Assembly (NCBI GenBank): GCA_902702965.1
Contig: CACRXP010001242.1
Location: 1 to 64,000 of the forward strand
Reading direction: 5' to 3'
Source of the DNA: Spirometra erinaceieuropaei
Taxonomy: Eukaryota; Platyhelminthes; Cestoda; Diphyllobothriidea; Diphyllobothriidae
Length of the DNA: 64,000 bases
A program made the translations under genes and the position numbers. A model generated the notes under the pieces. The model saw only the letters and a program-made list of their open reading frames with translations, was not told where the DNA came from and made no database searches. Positions within the stretch are counted from its first letter, which is position 1. Every line of letters begins with the position of its first letter. Below are positions 1 through 11,879 of the stretch, piece after piece.

Positions 1-185
1 GTACAGACATTAATTGTGCGGCTAAAAAACCTATTTTACTAATTTTCCACGTTGTGCTGTTTTGGGGGAAATTTTCCTCATAGAAAAACCCTGATTAGCC
101 CCAGCGTCCTTATTTGTTCTAGGTTTTCATTATTTACACACATGGGATGACTTCTTACAACTCGAAATTTGTTGTGAGCTTGCAC

Positions 186-393
186 CTAGTTCATGAATCC
201 AGCAACTTAATTCACTTTTCGAAGGTGGCAATGTTTCGTTAGTTAATTTATTTTTGTAATCAGTAATTACACGCGGCACATACGTCGAAGGTACATTTTG
301 GAAACAAATCGCATGGATTCCGACGTGCGGACTGTGAACGCGTTGATGAAATTCAGTCGGTGCGTCAATATACACGATTTCAAACGCAAGCAT
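186..393 (-). pseudogene. Possible D-like exon, damaged, left edge
   Basis: The minus-strand frame reads MLAFEIVYIDAP, VGIHAICFQNV and PRVITDYKNK. It resembles the strand pattern of exon D (MLRVSF..., TVSAIV, KIVDFG). A phase-1 donor (GTGCAA) follows CTAG at the low end. A TAA stands directly before the ATG and no acceptor follows it, so an intact exon D is unlikely. It could be a relic of another copy, a later exon of gene L, or chance. Confidence 0.22.
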
Positions 394-1747
394 TTATGAC
401 ACTGCCGAGGTTCTATCCTTTATATGCGGTTTGTGTACAAAATATCACAGATTATTGTGAAACAGCCTTACCAAGTACGATTTCCTATCATCGGTCAAAA
501 CATGCATTCTGGGGAATAGTTAAATCGGAGATTGTAAAAAATCCTAAATCAAGTCATCTTTTCCTTTGCAAGTACGATAACACGAGGATTTATCCGAGTG
601 TAGTTACTTAAGTTAGCATTAATGTACACAGTTTCACTAGTAACCGTGCAGAACAAGTAGTCAGAACGAATACTGTTTTATTTTGCCTGACGAAGGCATC
701 AATGAGTGATGTCTTTAGTGCAACATCGATGCGCCAACATATTTAGGCTGAAAAGCATCATAATAATGGTTGGACAATTATTAGCTGCCACACTCGCTAG
801 AAGGCATAAAATGCCTTTTCAAAATTCCTTACACATGCACTAGGTTTAATCGTAAAAGTAGTCCCCTATATGAAGGCAGATGTAAGCGTAGCTCATTCGG
901 CCAGTACTTAAAAATGAAATGAAAGAGCGTCATCTTTGGCGGTGCCGGTCTAATTCGTACTCTCTTCCGAATTGGTCAAGATCTCTCGGTCAGTCTGTTT
1001 CAATTTAGTGTGCCTTTTTTGCTGTTGGCCTTGTGTTAAACATTTCCCGAAGTCTGGCTTAATTGCATCTGCAATCGATAAGTTTGCACATATCTTTAGC
1101 AGAAAAATAAACCGGTTGCATTGACAATATGCCTGCTAAACTAAACATGACTCGTCGAAGCAAAATGTTTCATCCCTTTTTAAAACGTTCATGCGAGTAC
1201 TCAGTATCTTGCATTCACTTTCTATCGGCTTCTAGCAAACTCGAACACCCCAATATTAAATTATTTACCCACATCACAAGCTTTGGTTTTGTCGTTCAAA
1301 TGAGAATACACTGATCAAACTTATCAGATCACTCTCCATACGACAGGTAAATGTGCATTAAACACGCCCATTTTATCCAACCTTAGAGTCGGCAATAGTT
1401 GCCAGAAGTCAGTTTACAGTCTGCCCTCTCGACAGGACTGCAATTATGTAAACCTTGTTAGTCGAAGTATCGCGAATTCCGTCTATGGGTTTTAGTCCTA
1501 GTGCATGCATTTTTAAAGGCTTTCCTAGGTTGTTCAGGTCCTCTTGACGGCAGGCGAATTTCAACAGCATACACTATTGTTTTAACTGCCAAATAACATT
1601 GGGAGATTTTCCAAGGGCATGCTTGTTCACCATTTCATCTTTGGAACTGTTTCTATTCTAGTTTGAAAGTGGGCTGATACTCTTCGAGTTATGTGTAAAG
1701 TCCCATGTAATTTCAACGATGAGCTCTGGCAAAATCGAGCGACTTAC

Positions 1748-1906
1748 TTGACCCAAAGTCGACAATTTTTGTTAGGATCTTCCTTGTTGCTGTTCCCTGG
1801 GCAACGATTGCGCTCACAGTTCTGTAGCGCTTGTTTGGGGCCTGAAACCTCGTCACGTAAAAGGAGACCCTTAGCATCACGCCAGTACCATCGTGCACTG
1901 CGTTTT
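1748..1906 (-). CDS. Gene L exon D
   Basis: This 159-nt symmetrical exon (1-1) has acceptor TTTTGTAG and donor GTAAGT. It encodes VTRFQAPNKRYRTVSAIV, a short variable loop, then KILTKIVDFGS. Gene M exon D (VTRFQVPSKRYRTVSAIV ... KILTKIVDFGS) is nearly identical over these blocks, and gene R has the diverged ending MTHLIDFGR. The alternating hydrophobic pattern suggests beta strands. The B-D intron is about 5.5 kb and holds a palindromic element and SINEs. Confidence 0.78.
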
Positions 1907-4900
1907 CTACAAAAGTGAACGCAATACCGGTCAGGCGGATCTAGACAAACCCAATACGCCTCCAGTTTACAAGATACTCAAATCTCATACCATTGGTTCT
2001 TACGGAGTTTTGGCCAATTTCATACTGGACGCGCCCATCCATGTAAAAGGACACCTAAATGATGTTAAAAAATTGAAACTGACACATTTCGCGTTTCAAT
2101 GATTGCATTTTCTACAAATTATCATCTTAACAAAGCCGACCTTGTTTGCAACTACTGCTCAAATGCTCAACGAGGATACAAAAAGTTGACATCTTAAAAG
2201 TATCCGTAAACATATTATTTTACTCATGTTTACGCCACAAACAGCTCGTCATACGTCGGCATGCAGTTTACTCGGACTTTTATGCCTGGGGTCTTTTTAG
2301 ACTGCATCCAACTATACATACAATTGATATACAATTCTTGTCGGCGCGTCGTTCTGGGAAATATTTAACCTTTTTTTATCTGGTTGGCATTTTAAATTTC
2401 GTCGTTTTCGCTTCGAAACATCAGTTTGCAAGGACACTTACGTCTGCGTGATCATCTATTATAGGACGAGAGAACTTTTATCAGATGACTGCTGACACTC
2501 CGCTTGTGCTATTTGGAATGCGTGCTGCCATTAGCTTTAAGGGTCGACAAAGTTCTGTATGAGGATTGAGCAATTTTCTGCTGGAATAGTTGGGTGACAT
2601 TGTGGAGATCGTGATCAGCTCTCAATCACTTAAGCCTGCAATTTACAAGATCAAATTAAAATTCAAAAGACTGGCCAGGCAGATCGCCTTGGACTGGTTG
2701 TCCTCAGACCAGGAGTGGATAGGCCTCTGTGTGGATTATTTGGCCTTCCACCATCTCTACCAAAGACAGGCTGTGTAATACATAAGCATTTGGGATTTCT
2801 GGGTGACTAAGTGCATTTAACGCTTTGACAATGGAGAGCCGACAAAGCTCTTTGAAATATCCTCAGCTAAATAAACCCGTTCTGGTGAGCACATCCTTTT
2901 CTTCAAAGCATCAAGCCGATTCTCTCAACTTTACCAATACACAAACACAAGTTAAACTCAGAGATTAGACTGCAGTTGTCAACCTGCAGCGTATTACAGG
3001 GAAAGCTTTCAGACCGTTGTTTTTTACTTTCGTCAGGAATTAACTGCAATCTTGCAGTAGATCTGTTTATACTGAGGTCTATAGGCACAGATTGATATTG
3101 TGTGTTTGAATATTTGAGCCATATTTCCTCAGCCATGGCGGAATAACTGCGTGATACTACAGGAGATGTGCTAACTCATGAAATGTCAACCAGAATTTCG
3201 AAATGCGTTCTCCTTTCGAAAAGATAAATTAAGTATTGTTGTGAAAGTAATCATGAGGCAGCATAAATCTATAATGATCCGGTTACCTCATGGTGTCGGC
3301 TTTCGAAAAAACTTATTTTCGGCTGCACGTAAGATCTATACTCTGCAAAAAATGACTACTTAATTAATATGCAATTTTCTCATTAATTTTCGAAGCCTTT
3401 GAAAATTCAAACATATTTCATGGAAAACATGCATAGAAATATTCATTCTTTTACTTATTCGGTAGAAAATCACGTCTTCCCCAATTTTATACTCAAAGGA
3501 AGAGTATAATTCAGTTTTAAAAAAGTTTCTAATTGTGAGATTTTTTTATACCGTTAAATGTCCGTTTATGAAACGCCATGTATTTGCATTTAAGAATGTG
3601 GCTTGTAAAGTTAACAACATTGCTTAAATCCACTGCTTAATTTTATGAACCTCATATGGTCTCCTCTTAACAGCGTAGAGAAATGTATGCAATATTGTTA
3701 ACTTTACAAGCCACATTCGTAAATGCAGATACAGGACGTTTCATAAACGGCCATTTAACGGTATTAAAAAATCTCACAATTAGAAACTTTTTAAAAACCG
3801 AATTATACTCTTCTTTTGAATATGAAATTGGAAAAAGACGTGATTTTCTACCGAATAAGTAAAAGAATGAATATCTTATGCTTGTTTTTCATGAAATATA
3901 ATTGAATTTTCAAAGGCATCGAAAGTCAATGAAAAAATTGCATGCTAGTTAAGTAGTCATTTTTTGCGAAGTATAGATCTAGCATGCAGCCGAAAATAAG
4001 TTCTTTCGAAAGCCGACACCCTGCGGTAACTGGATCATTATAGATTTATGCTGCATCATGATTAGTTTCACAACACTACTTAATTTATTATTTCGAAACG
4101 AGAACGCATTTTTAAATTTTGGTTGACATTTCATGAGTTAGCACATCTACTGTAATTAACCGCCGACCGGCAGCTGGTAGCATATTTTTAGCGTTAGAAG
4201 AAACGATGCTAGCAGCACAGGTACAAGCTAAAAGCCTAAAATCGCATGTTTTACCTGTATTCCGCCGCTGTATGGCAGAAATGCGTAAGTTTCGGCTCTT
4301 TATTGAGACCCTAGCATTCCCATGTGCTTTCTGGTAGATACTCGAGTTTAGAAGTTGTTGTCTTTTAATTTCTCCAGAAATTAACTGCCGACTAGGAGTA
4401 CATCAGTTGATACTAATGTCTAGAGACGCAGACGGAGGCCTAATACAGAATCCCTCACAGCTGTGGCGTGCAACGGCAGATTATCGGCGAAACACGAGTG
4501 TCTGGGCTTCTAGCTAGTACCTGTGCTACTAGCATGGTGTCTTTTAACGCAAAAAATGTACTATCATCCGCCTTTTTGCAGGTAGTGAATATTACGCGAA
4601 TATTCCCCTCTGGCTGATAGACTTGGGCCCCAGTATTCGTAAATTCAGTTTCGGTCTGTGCCTATAGACCTTTGTGTAAGCTGATCTACTTTAATTTAGC
4701 ACTTAGTTGTTGAGGAAATTAAAAGGCAACGACTTTTAAATTAAAGTATCTATTCAAAAACAGACAGGGAATGCTGGGAACCCACTGAAGAGCCGAATCA
4801 CTCGCAGTTATGTAATGCAGCGGCAGAATACAGGAGAAACACGCGTGTCGGGGCTTTTAATCAGCATCTTTGATGTGATTACGGTACCTAATAAGATTAA

Positions 4901-7900
4901 AAAGCTTTCGCATGCTAGAATGCTGAGAATCGACCGTCCACGGGGAAGCGGCAAGGGCAATAAAAACACGGGGCGTCTCAAACTGAGGGTGATCTTTCAA
5001 AATACCTGTTCCCTAAAATGTCATATTAAGTTGCCATTTGTCCAGAAAGTTCTGTGTTGTCCTCAGTACACTTGTTAGAACAGGATCTTAATGAAACCAA
5101 CCAGGTGAATTTTAAAAAGCTCAGCAAGTCTTCTAGAAGTCTATTGAATTTTGCGCATCAGACGTCCAGAGAGCGGTGACTTGATTTATCCCTACAGACC
5201 GTCAATAATATGTGTGGTCGAAGAAGACAATCCTTCTTTTCAAATGACATTACTTGTAACGGGGTAAAAAACCAGCAGTTTTTTTAGTTCTTCCCTTCGT
5301 TGCGAACTTGTTTGAACTCACGGAAAAACATTTAAAAATTTTCCGAAAACATATCAAGCACAAATTCTCAAAGCAAGCACTCTGAGCGTGTTATCAACTC
5401 TCTTGATCTGAAAGCAGTTGGTAAAATATCCTTTCTGCCTTTTTGTAAGATATTGTGAAAAAACTAAAAACTTTAGCCTTACATGAACGGGCATTAGCGA
5501 AACGAAGCAGTACCAGCAGGTATCCGTACACAATCAGAATATTAGGCGTAACTTTGTCTGAAACAGGACTCGCATATTTTACACGTTCTCATAGAAGGCA
5601 GACCAACTGCCCCACAGGGACATGCACTCGGTTGTATGGTTTATCATTTTAAAGGTACTTTGGCAGATTTTTGATGATTTATTTTGACTCAGCTGCAAAA
5701 AAAACTAGGCGAGCGAGTTGGAATTCGAACCTACGACAGCAAGGATGAGGCACTGCCAATGCTCTAACCACCTGAGCTACGCAGTCCCACCATAAGCCGT
5801 GATTATAACCGCATTTGGGTCAAGTTACCCTCTAGGCCTACTGCATAGTCAGTAAGCTGGCGGCCTAAGCAGGATTTCCTGCGTAGTCCATCTGGAATCC
5901 ACCAAATGCCTACAAAGCCCTCGTAATAAATTATTCAAAATCTGCCGAAGCACCCATTCATTGTGTGGTTTGGTAGTCATCTGGTCGATTGTGGGCTGAT
6001 TACTTAGGAAATCCTACTTTGGCAGTCAGTCTTCTGCATCAGATTCGGTAAATTCCAGAGCTTGCAGTAGACCGGACGGGTAGCTTAGCCCAGATATGAT
6101 TAAATCCATGGTCCCCGGCGGGGTCTCGTAGCTCAGGTGGTTAGAGCACTGGCTGCACTCAAGTCTTCGCCTTGCAGTCGTGAGTTGGAATCCTAACTCT
6201 CTCACCTATTTTTTGCATCTGAGTCAAAACGAACTGTCAGAAGTCTGCCAAAACACCTCCAAAATGATAAAACAACCGAATGCATGTCTTTGGGAAGTAG
6301 TTGGCCTGCCTTCCATGGCTACATGCAAAATATGCAAGCCCCACCCCAGAAAACGTTATGCCTAACATCCGGGTTATGCACGGACACCTTGAGGTGTGGA
6401 GAGAATATTGCGGCATTGAATGCAATTTTAAATGTCATGGGTGCTTTCTTTTCGGCTCCAGTCTCATAAGCATCTTTTTGGACAGCTTGTGTTGATGAGC
6501 AAAGAAATCTCTCCGTGCTTTCCTGGAGTTTGCCATCTTCAAAGTCATGGCTTCAGCGTTATCTGCAAAGCTCATTATTTCTAACGGTCCCTTAAGTGAG
6601 TATCACAAACTAGACAGAATAGTCAGCCGCATTATCTTGATCCAATGGATGCAATCAGTGTAGATGCGAGTCAGGCATAAACTCTTACCTTCACAGAACA
6701 ATCCAAAATGCTAGTTGGGAGGGCAAAGTCAACCACAACATCTTTTTGTTGCGGCTTTGGACATAGTACAAATGGAGCCGATGACTGCGCGAAGATGTTA
6801 TCTAAAGTGACAGAAACCAGAAGCCCTGTGCGGTAGGGGAAATCATTAGCAATACTAGTTTTAGATAATGACTAAGTATTGTTTGATTCGAAATGTACTA
6901 GAAAATACTACAATGTCGGTCCTCGGGATATTCGTAAGTCATTTGCGTAAACTGGATCGTGACCGGTTTCCGACCAAAAACTGCACCGAAAAATGCCTAC
7001 TTAATTAAATATAGCAGGCAGTTCTGGATATTAAACCTATTACGTCCATATATCCTATCCTTACCTTACCAATTCTGAACAGTCACGATATCACTTCCAG
7101 ACGTCCAATTGAAGGAAACGTTCGTGATGCTTATTTTCTTGAGTGTTTTTCATAGTCGAGGGTGGATCCTTGTTCGCGGCCTGTGGTCTGCATCGATCCC
7201 TCAAAATGTCCGGCTGGATATTTATTAACGTTCTAGACTTCGCGGCGTAAAATGCTATTCATCACTCACAGAGGTCATCCCAACCTATATTTCAGAGATA
7301 CTTCACGAAAAACGTGAACTAAGCCCTATCACCAAAATAAAATAGTGAATTTCTCATTCGTTTTGTGTCGCTCACCTTCCTTTCTGTCAGTAAGCGGAAG
7401 AGCCTGGACGGAGATTGGAGGGACGTGGGATGAGGAAGCCGTTAATTCAACACTATCCACATTGGCCGTCACAATATCATCGACTTCAAGTCGCCAGAAA
7501 CCCGATTCATGCACTACGGGCGGAAAAATAACTATTTTCTACCATATTCGAAAATACTCTTGTCAGATACTGACCAAGACGTCTGTTTACTTCAAGGGTT
7601 TCCGAGATATTATATTTTCCAATATTTTGCATGACATAAATAATCCAGAAAAATAAAGTAGGCTCCCTTACCCTGAATTAGTCGGCATGCATAAGTTCGA
7701 TTTTCGGACGCACAGTCATTTTCTTTTAAATGGATATTCAAACTTCCAATCGTTATGTTCTTCAAACTAGAAAGTTACATTCAGGCATAACATCTCAAAT
7801 GAAGACGTAGTACTAATCACTAGACAGTTATATGTACATTCGAGGTGGGCGGTTCACGAAATATTGAGCAATATGCACTGAGAACTGCTGTCGTAATTCC

Positions 7901-10068
7901 ATCAATTGTAGAATCCCACACAAGCAGACGGTTTTCCTTCCTGTTTTGAATTCTGACGGTGTTTTTGAAAAATATGAACGGAGGGAGCTGTGGCATTATT
8001 ATTTTAAATATTTTCCTCTAATTTTGTCGCACGCCTTGCATTATTACGAAGCACTACCGCAACACAGAATACTGATCTAGATAGTCCGGGCTATGTTCCT
8101 GTAAAATATAAAATCTTTATGCTATCTCCGTTAGCTAGAGCCGATTTCCTTCAGTCAGTCATGCCTGCCTCAGACGGTAGGTGTGATAACTCGTGAAATG
8201 TTAGCCGAAATTCTGAAATGCGGTTCCAACCCGAAAAGATTACTTAAGTAGGGTTTTGAAATTTATCATCGAGCAGCATAATTACACAATAATTCAGTTA
8301 CAGTGAGATGCTGGCTTTCGAACAAGCCTCATCGTGGCCGCATGCAGAAACCACTCTCGATTAAAAAATGACCACTTAAGGAGAATCAATTTCTATTATT
8401 GATTCATACTGTTAGTCATTCGTTAGATAATTGCGTTTTCTTTCAATTTTATACTTAAAGGGAGAGTAAAATTCGGTTTTAAAAAGTTTCTGATAATGAG
8501 ATTTTTTTAATACCGTGAGTTTTTTTTCAAAAAACATTTTGTCTCTGCATTTACTAATGTTGCTTGTAAAGTTTACAATACAGCTCAAATCCACTGCCAA
8601 ATTTTGTGAATCCCATATGATCTACTCTAAATACCGTATCGAAATGTATTGCTTTTTGTACGTTGAAAATATATTGTTCGTAGTTTGTAAACCCTGGCCG
8701 CAAGTGTAACAGCAGAGAGGGTTCTAAAGTATTTAGTAATTGGAAAAACGTTAGAAAATCGAAGTATAATTTTCTTTCTGTATAAAATAGACGTAATTTT
8801 CTACCGAATGTATTAAAGAATGATTATTATTATTATGCACGTTTTCCGTGAAATATAATTGATATTTTAAGCATATCGGAAGACACTGGGAAGAATTCAT
8901 ACCATTTAAGCTGTCATTTTTTACAGAATGTAGTTCCTGTATGCGGCCGAAAAGATGTTTATCCAAAGTCAGCATTCTGCAATAACTGGGTTAAAAAAGA
9001 ATAATGCTGCATGATGATTAGTTTTAAAACCCTGCATAAGTAATCTTTTCGAGTCGAAAACGCATTTGAGAATTTCAGTTGACATTTCATGAGTTAATGC
9101 ACCTACTGTAATACGTGTGTCATCCCGCTTGAGCATAGAAGTTGCATAAGCGAAAAAGAAGAGTCGAGCTCCGGCACAGAAGTACCTCTGTGGATGGACT
9201 CCTGTACGAGTCTGAAAGCTCAGGACAATAAACACAGTGTTCCGGTGCTCGACTCTTCTTCTTTACTTATGCATAGACCTGAAACTCGAAATTTCGCCTT
9301 CGTTCGTGATAGAAGTTGCTTTTATTTATGAATGATTAACTTACTTTAGTATTACCATGCATGTAGCTTTAGCGTGACTAGTATGCTGTTAAAGACTAAA
9401 CTTACAGAAGGGACAAAATCCGTATACAATGTCAATGTCTGCGGTTCCGTAGTTTTCTTAAACGTCCCGTCAAAGTTTCCACAGAGGATGTCCTCCTTGG
9501 CTAAGATATATTTTAGATTGAAATACAGCATGAGACTCAATTAACAAATTAAGTCAGTTTAAGTATTTCACACTTTTTTTTAGTAATTTTATTAAGAATC
9601 ATTGCTAGTAAACGTGTTTCGCGTCATGATAAACACAGTTGTCTATTGAAAAAATCTCTGATGAACTTAATCCAACTATGCATCCTTTGCAATACTGTCT
9701 CTAACGTAACCCTAACTGCCACCTTAAATAGTAGACTAAAGTCAGCAGCTAATCGATGGCATATGGCTTCTCAGCTTAGGTGCCTAGATGACCAACGAGG
9801 CATAGAAAAGCAGCCAAATATCTTAGAAACCAACGAATGTTCGACTTTAAGCAGCCAAATGCATACCTACTACAGCGCAAACGACGTCTGAAAGAAAAGA
9901 CCCAGTGAGGATTATTTTGGAAATAAATTAGTAAAAGTCATCAAAAAGAGCTTACCCGCAAGGGCAGAACAGGCTGCACTTAAAGCCTACTGACAATTTT
10001 AATTATGCAATTACCAAATATGCTAATAGTCACGTACAAATAAAAATCTGAAAGAACGACATGAGCAT
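1748..10068 (-). CDS. Gene L: split gene for a small secreted protein of an unrecognised multi-exon family (3' end not found)
   Basis: Six exons are read on the minus strand: 10038-10068, 9867-9887, 9406-9500, 7672-7759, 7376-7513 and 1748-1906. All have AG/GT borders, compatible phases and no internal stop, giving about 177 codons so far. The start is a hydrophobic signal peptide (MLMSFFQIFI, then a micro-exon reading VVCAVV, then A before KEDILC). The mature part has three cysteines (ILCGN, ENDCAS, YACRL) and sequons NIT and NRT, so it is probably secreted and glycosylated. Gene M matches it exon by exon with identical lengths for 21-, 95-, 88- and 138-nt exons. That is the main evidence that these are real exons. 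Function is unknown. The reading frame continues past the last exon in phase 1; no terminal exon was identified down to position 1. Introns carry palindromic elements and SINEs. Confidence 0.72.
3158..4154. mobile_element. Palindromic TIR element, copy 1
   Basis: Two arms of roughly 490 bases are inverted copies of each other around about 3650. Outer ends read GTGCTAACTCATGAAATGTC and its complement, closing with CTACTGTA. The inner arms share a block around TTGTAAAGTTAACAA. There is no open frame for a transposase, so it is a non-autonomous MITE or foldback element. It sits in the gene L B-D intron. Confidence 0.8.
4201..4540. repeat. Foldback pair, with a related single copy at 4801-4880
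   Basis: Arm 4201-4280 is the inverse of 4461-4540, sharing GCACAGGTAC, CTAGCAGCAC, AGCGGCGGAA and similar blocks. A direct relative with TGCAGCGGCAGAATACAGG is at 4801-4880, and another forms the start of the insert at 26.07 kb. Confidence 0.5.
5490..5791 (-). mobile_element. tRNA-derived SINE, minus copy
   Basis: On the minus strand the head has a pol III A box (TAGCTCAGGTGGTTAGAGCA) and B box (GGTTCGAATTCC) spaced as in a tRNA. A body reading AAATCTGCCAAAGTACC follows, then a tail shared with the plus copy at 6119. The head folds poorly as a working tRNA and continues into the SINE body. Confidence 0.7.
5805..5990 (+). mobile_element. Partial SINE-like tail between the inverted SINEs
   Basis: GCATTTGGGTCAAG and AAAATCTGCCGAAGCACC resemble the SINE bodies on both sides and the repeat at 47.44 kb. 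No tRNA-like head is seen. It is a truncated third copy. Confidence 0.4.
6119..6400 (+). mobile_element. tRNA-derived SINE, plus copy
   Basis: The same family is in opposite orientation: A box TAGCTCAGGTGGTTAGAGCA, B-box-like GAGTTGGAATCC, body AAGTCTGCCAAAACACC and tail ending near GACACCTTGAGGTGTGG. With the minus copy it forms an inverted pair in the long B-D intron of gene L. Confidence 0.7.
7376..7513 (-). CDS. Gene L exon B
   Basis: This 138-nt symmetrical exon (phase 1-1) has acceptor CCCGTAG and donor GTGAGC. It encodes HESGFWRLEVDDIVTAN, then a variable run, then PPISVQALPLTD. The gene M partner is also 138 nt (HESGFWRFEIDDIVTAN ... PPIAIQAQPIVD) and the gene R partner is 141 nt (GSSIFKFEIFNLT). 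Codon 1 is completed to Val by the preceding exon in all three genes. Confidence 0.78.
7672..7759 (-). CDS. Gene L exon X (two cysteines)
   Basis: This 88-nt exon runs from phase 0 to phase 1 after a TTTGAAG acceptor and ends at GTAAGG. It encodes NITIGSLNIHLKENDC and then NRTYACRLIQ. Gene M has the same length and ending (YPCRLIK), and gene R reads VTIG ... NRC ... IQCKLTN. The T-I/V-G start and the second Cys followed by K/R-L are the conserved points. NIT and NRT are possible N-glycosylation sites. Confidence 0.72.
8172..9110. mobile_element. Palindromic TIR element, copy 2
   Basis: The left end GGTAGGTGTGATAACTCGTG and right end CATTTCATGAGTTAATGCAC with CTACTGTA flank about 940 bases of imperfect inverted arms. 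It lies in the A-X intron of gene L. It is non-coding. Confidence 0.75.
9143..9274. repeat. Short hairpin element next to palindromic copy 2
   Basis: TGCATAAGCGAAAAAGAAGA at 9143 and its inverse ending GACTCTTCTTCTTTACTTAT enclose about 60 bases. The arms are about 37 bases with few mismatches. It could be a small MITE. Confidence 0.5.
9406..9500 (-). CDS. Gene L exon A (N-terminus of mature protein)
   Basis: This 95-nt exon runs from phase 1 to phase 0, with acceptor ATATCTTAG and donor GTAAGT. It encodes KEDILCGNFDGTF, then a short variable stretch, then LTLYTDFVPS. Gene M (NEDALCRGFAATF ... LQLYADFVPS) and gene R (DPICDTYDGTF ... ITAYLPFTPQ) have exons of exactly 95 nt with the same phases. 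The cysteine and the aromatic/glycine core C-x2-F/Y-x2-T-F are shared. Confidence 0.75.
9867..9887 (-). CDS. Gene L exon 2: 21-nt micro-exon inside the signal peptide
   Basis: The acceptor has a strong pyrimidine tract (TTTTCTTTCAG) and the donor is GTATGC. The 21-nt exon is phase 1 at both ends and gives YVVCAVV when joined to exon 1, with its last base starting an Ala codon. Joined to its neighbours it produces a classical signal peptide with a small residue (A) just before the mature start KEDILC. A 21-nt exon of the same phase lies at the matching place in gene M and in the decayed cassette at 37.6 kb. Confidence 0.72.
10038..10068 (-). CDS. Gene L exon 1 (start codon, first half of signal peptide)
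   Basis: This 31-nt coding exon reads MLMSFFQIFI and ends in phase 1 before a GTACGT donor. The ATG lies 70 nt after the first base of a TATAAAAA box on the same strand. Gene M has the same arrangement with a 28-nt exon reading MFISVVQVL. The following intron is 150 nt in both genes. Confidence 0.7.
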
Positions 10069-10130
10069 TTTCTCTTCAAGGATTCCTTGAGAAAGTACGA
10101 AACTTCTACAAAAGTCGTGTTCATTTTTGC

Positions 10131-10138
10131 TTTTTATA
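10131..10138 (-). promoter_or_regulatory. TATA box of gene L
   Basis: TATAAAAA on the minus strand lies exactly 70 nt upstream of the gene L ATG. The gene M box has the same sequence and spacing, and the decayed cassette has 69 nt. The conserved spacing supports a true core promoter with a short 5' leader. Confidence 0.55.
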
Positions 10139-10503
10139 GTCAATCGAGCGAGCACCTCTCCGTAAGGAAAGTCGAAAACTGTCTAGACGTTACAATGACT
10201 GCCTTCACGATTTACACTGGCTTGACAAAACACTGCAGCAGTAGTTTTTTTTTCATGTTCAACTAAATCACATTGTTTTCCAGAAGAAGTGTCTGTGGGA
10301 ACAGGTTTTAGTTTGTTATTTGTCGCACTTGGTGCTGATCGACATTTGATGCAACAATGGGTAGTAAAAAAATCAAGGACTGTACCGACGATCTTTCCTC
10401 GTTCACGCGACTGGCGGCTATCTAACAAAAACAACTTTTAGGGTTTTCTCGTACGCCGCGTAAAACTGCTGAGGTAATGACAGCGGCATTTCATCATTTA
10501 CTC

Positions 10504-11485
10504 GCAGTAGGGACTTATAGTCGAAGTGTTAACTCACGAAATGTTCGCCGAAATTCTAAAATGCGTTTCCGACTCGAAAAGATTACTTAGGTAAGGTTGT
10601 AATATAAATTACCGTAAAGCATAATCTCAGGATATTTCAATTACTTTGGCTGCTGGCTCTTCAATATACTTCCTTCCGACCGCCTGCCAAAACATCACTT
10701 AGTAAAACGACTACTTTGGTAGTATGAATTTTCCGCATTGAAGTTCGATGCCCTATTGAATCCAAATATATTTAATCAAAAACGTGCTTAAAAATATTCA
10801 TTCTTTTACTCACTTGGTAGAACATGGCATTTTTCTCAAATTTTATACTTGAAGAAAGGACATGATTCGATTTTAAAAACTTTTCCAATTCCCGAATAAT
10901 TTTGAACCCGGCTTGCATTTACGCTTGCAACCAAGGTTTTCAAACTGCATACTGGATGCCTTTCCTGCAAGGAAGATCAAACATATCTTCGCTATTATGA
11001 GAATACCGTATGACGTTCACAAAATGTTGCTGTGGGTTTGAGCCATATCGTAAACTCCACCAAAAATATTATTAAATGCGGAGACACGATGTTTTACGAA
11101 CGGCATTTCACGGTCTTAAGAAATCTCATAAACAGAACCTTTTAGAAGCCGAATTATACCGTTCTTTCAAGTATAAAATTTGAAAATGTAATTATCTACC
11201 AAATGAGCAATATAATGAATATTTTTATGCATGCTCTCCCTGAAACATATTCGAATTTATCAGGGCATCGAAAGTCAATGAAAGAAGTCCATGCCAATCA
11301 TGTTTTGCACTGTGTTGTTTTTGCAGGCGGCTGGAAAAAAGTTGTTTCAAAAGCCAGCAACTAAAATACCTTGGGATTATGTTCCACGGTAACTAGTACT
11401 ATAACTCTACTCAAGCGAACTTTTTGATTTGAAAGAACATTTCAGAATTTCGACCAACCTGTCATGGGTTAGCACACCTACTGTG
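10504..11485. mobile_element. Palindromic TIR element, copy 3
   Basis: The left arm carries CTCACGAAATG and the GACTCGAAAAGATTACTTA block. The right arm ends in GTTAGCACACCTACTGTG. The arms are more diverged than in copy 1. It lies just upstream of the gene L promoter. Confidence 0.72.
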
Positions 11486-11879
11486 CATGCAGAAATATTC
11501 ATCATACAGCCTCCATGGTGATTCCTCCACATATGTATATAGGTAGATAGTTTTGCCCGGAGAGCAGAGTTAGCTTAGCTGGCTCAGGAGTTGATGGAAT
11601 AAGCGTCAGGAAAGGCATTCTAGTGCATGCTTGCGACCAAATATTTGCTAAACACCACTAAATGGTGAAGATCTACTCATGTTCCACATTCCACAGACCT
11701 CTTTTGCAACCTCTGTCGATTCCGAAATTGCTTAACCTTATATCAGCTCCTAGGGTTCACAGTTACACCACTACCCCTGTTCCAATTTCAGATAAAACCC
11801 CCGTTTCGTTGTTGAAGATTTTGCCTTTAGACGGCTGTGGCCTATGCAAGCTACTTAAAGACAGTCAACAATTTATTTA

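Noticed and set aside
6119..6210. Functional tRNA gene
   Set aside because: The boxes are present, but the cloverleaf is poor and the sequence continues into a SINE body shared with another copy.
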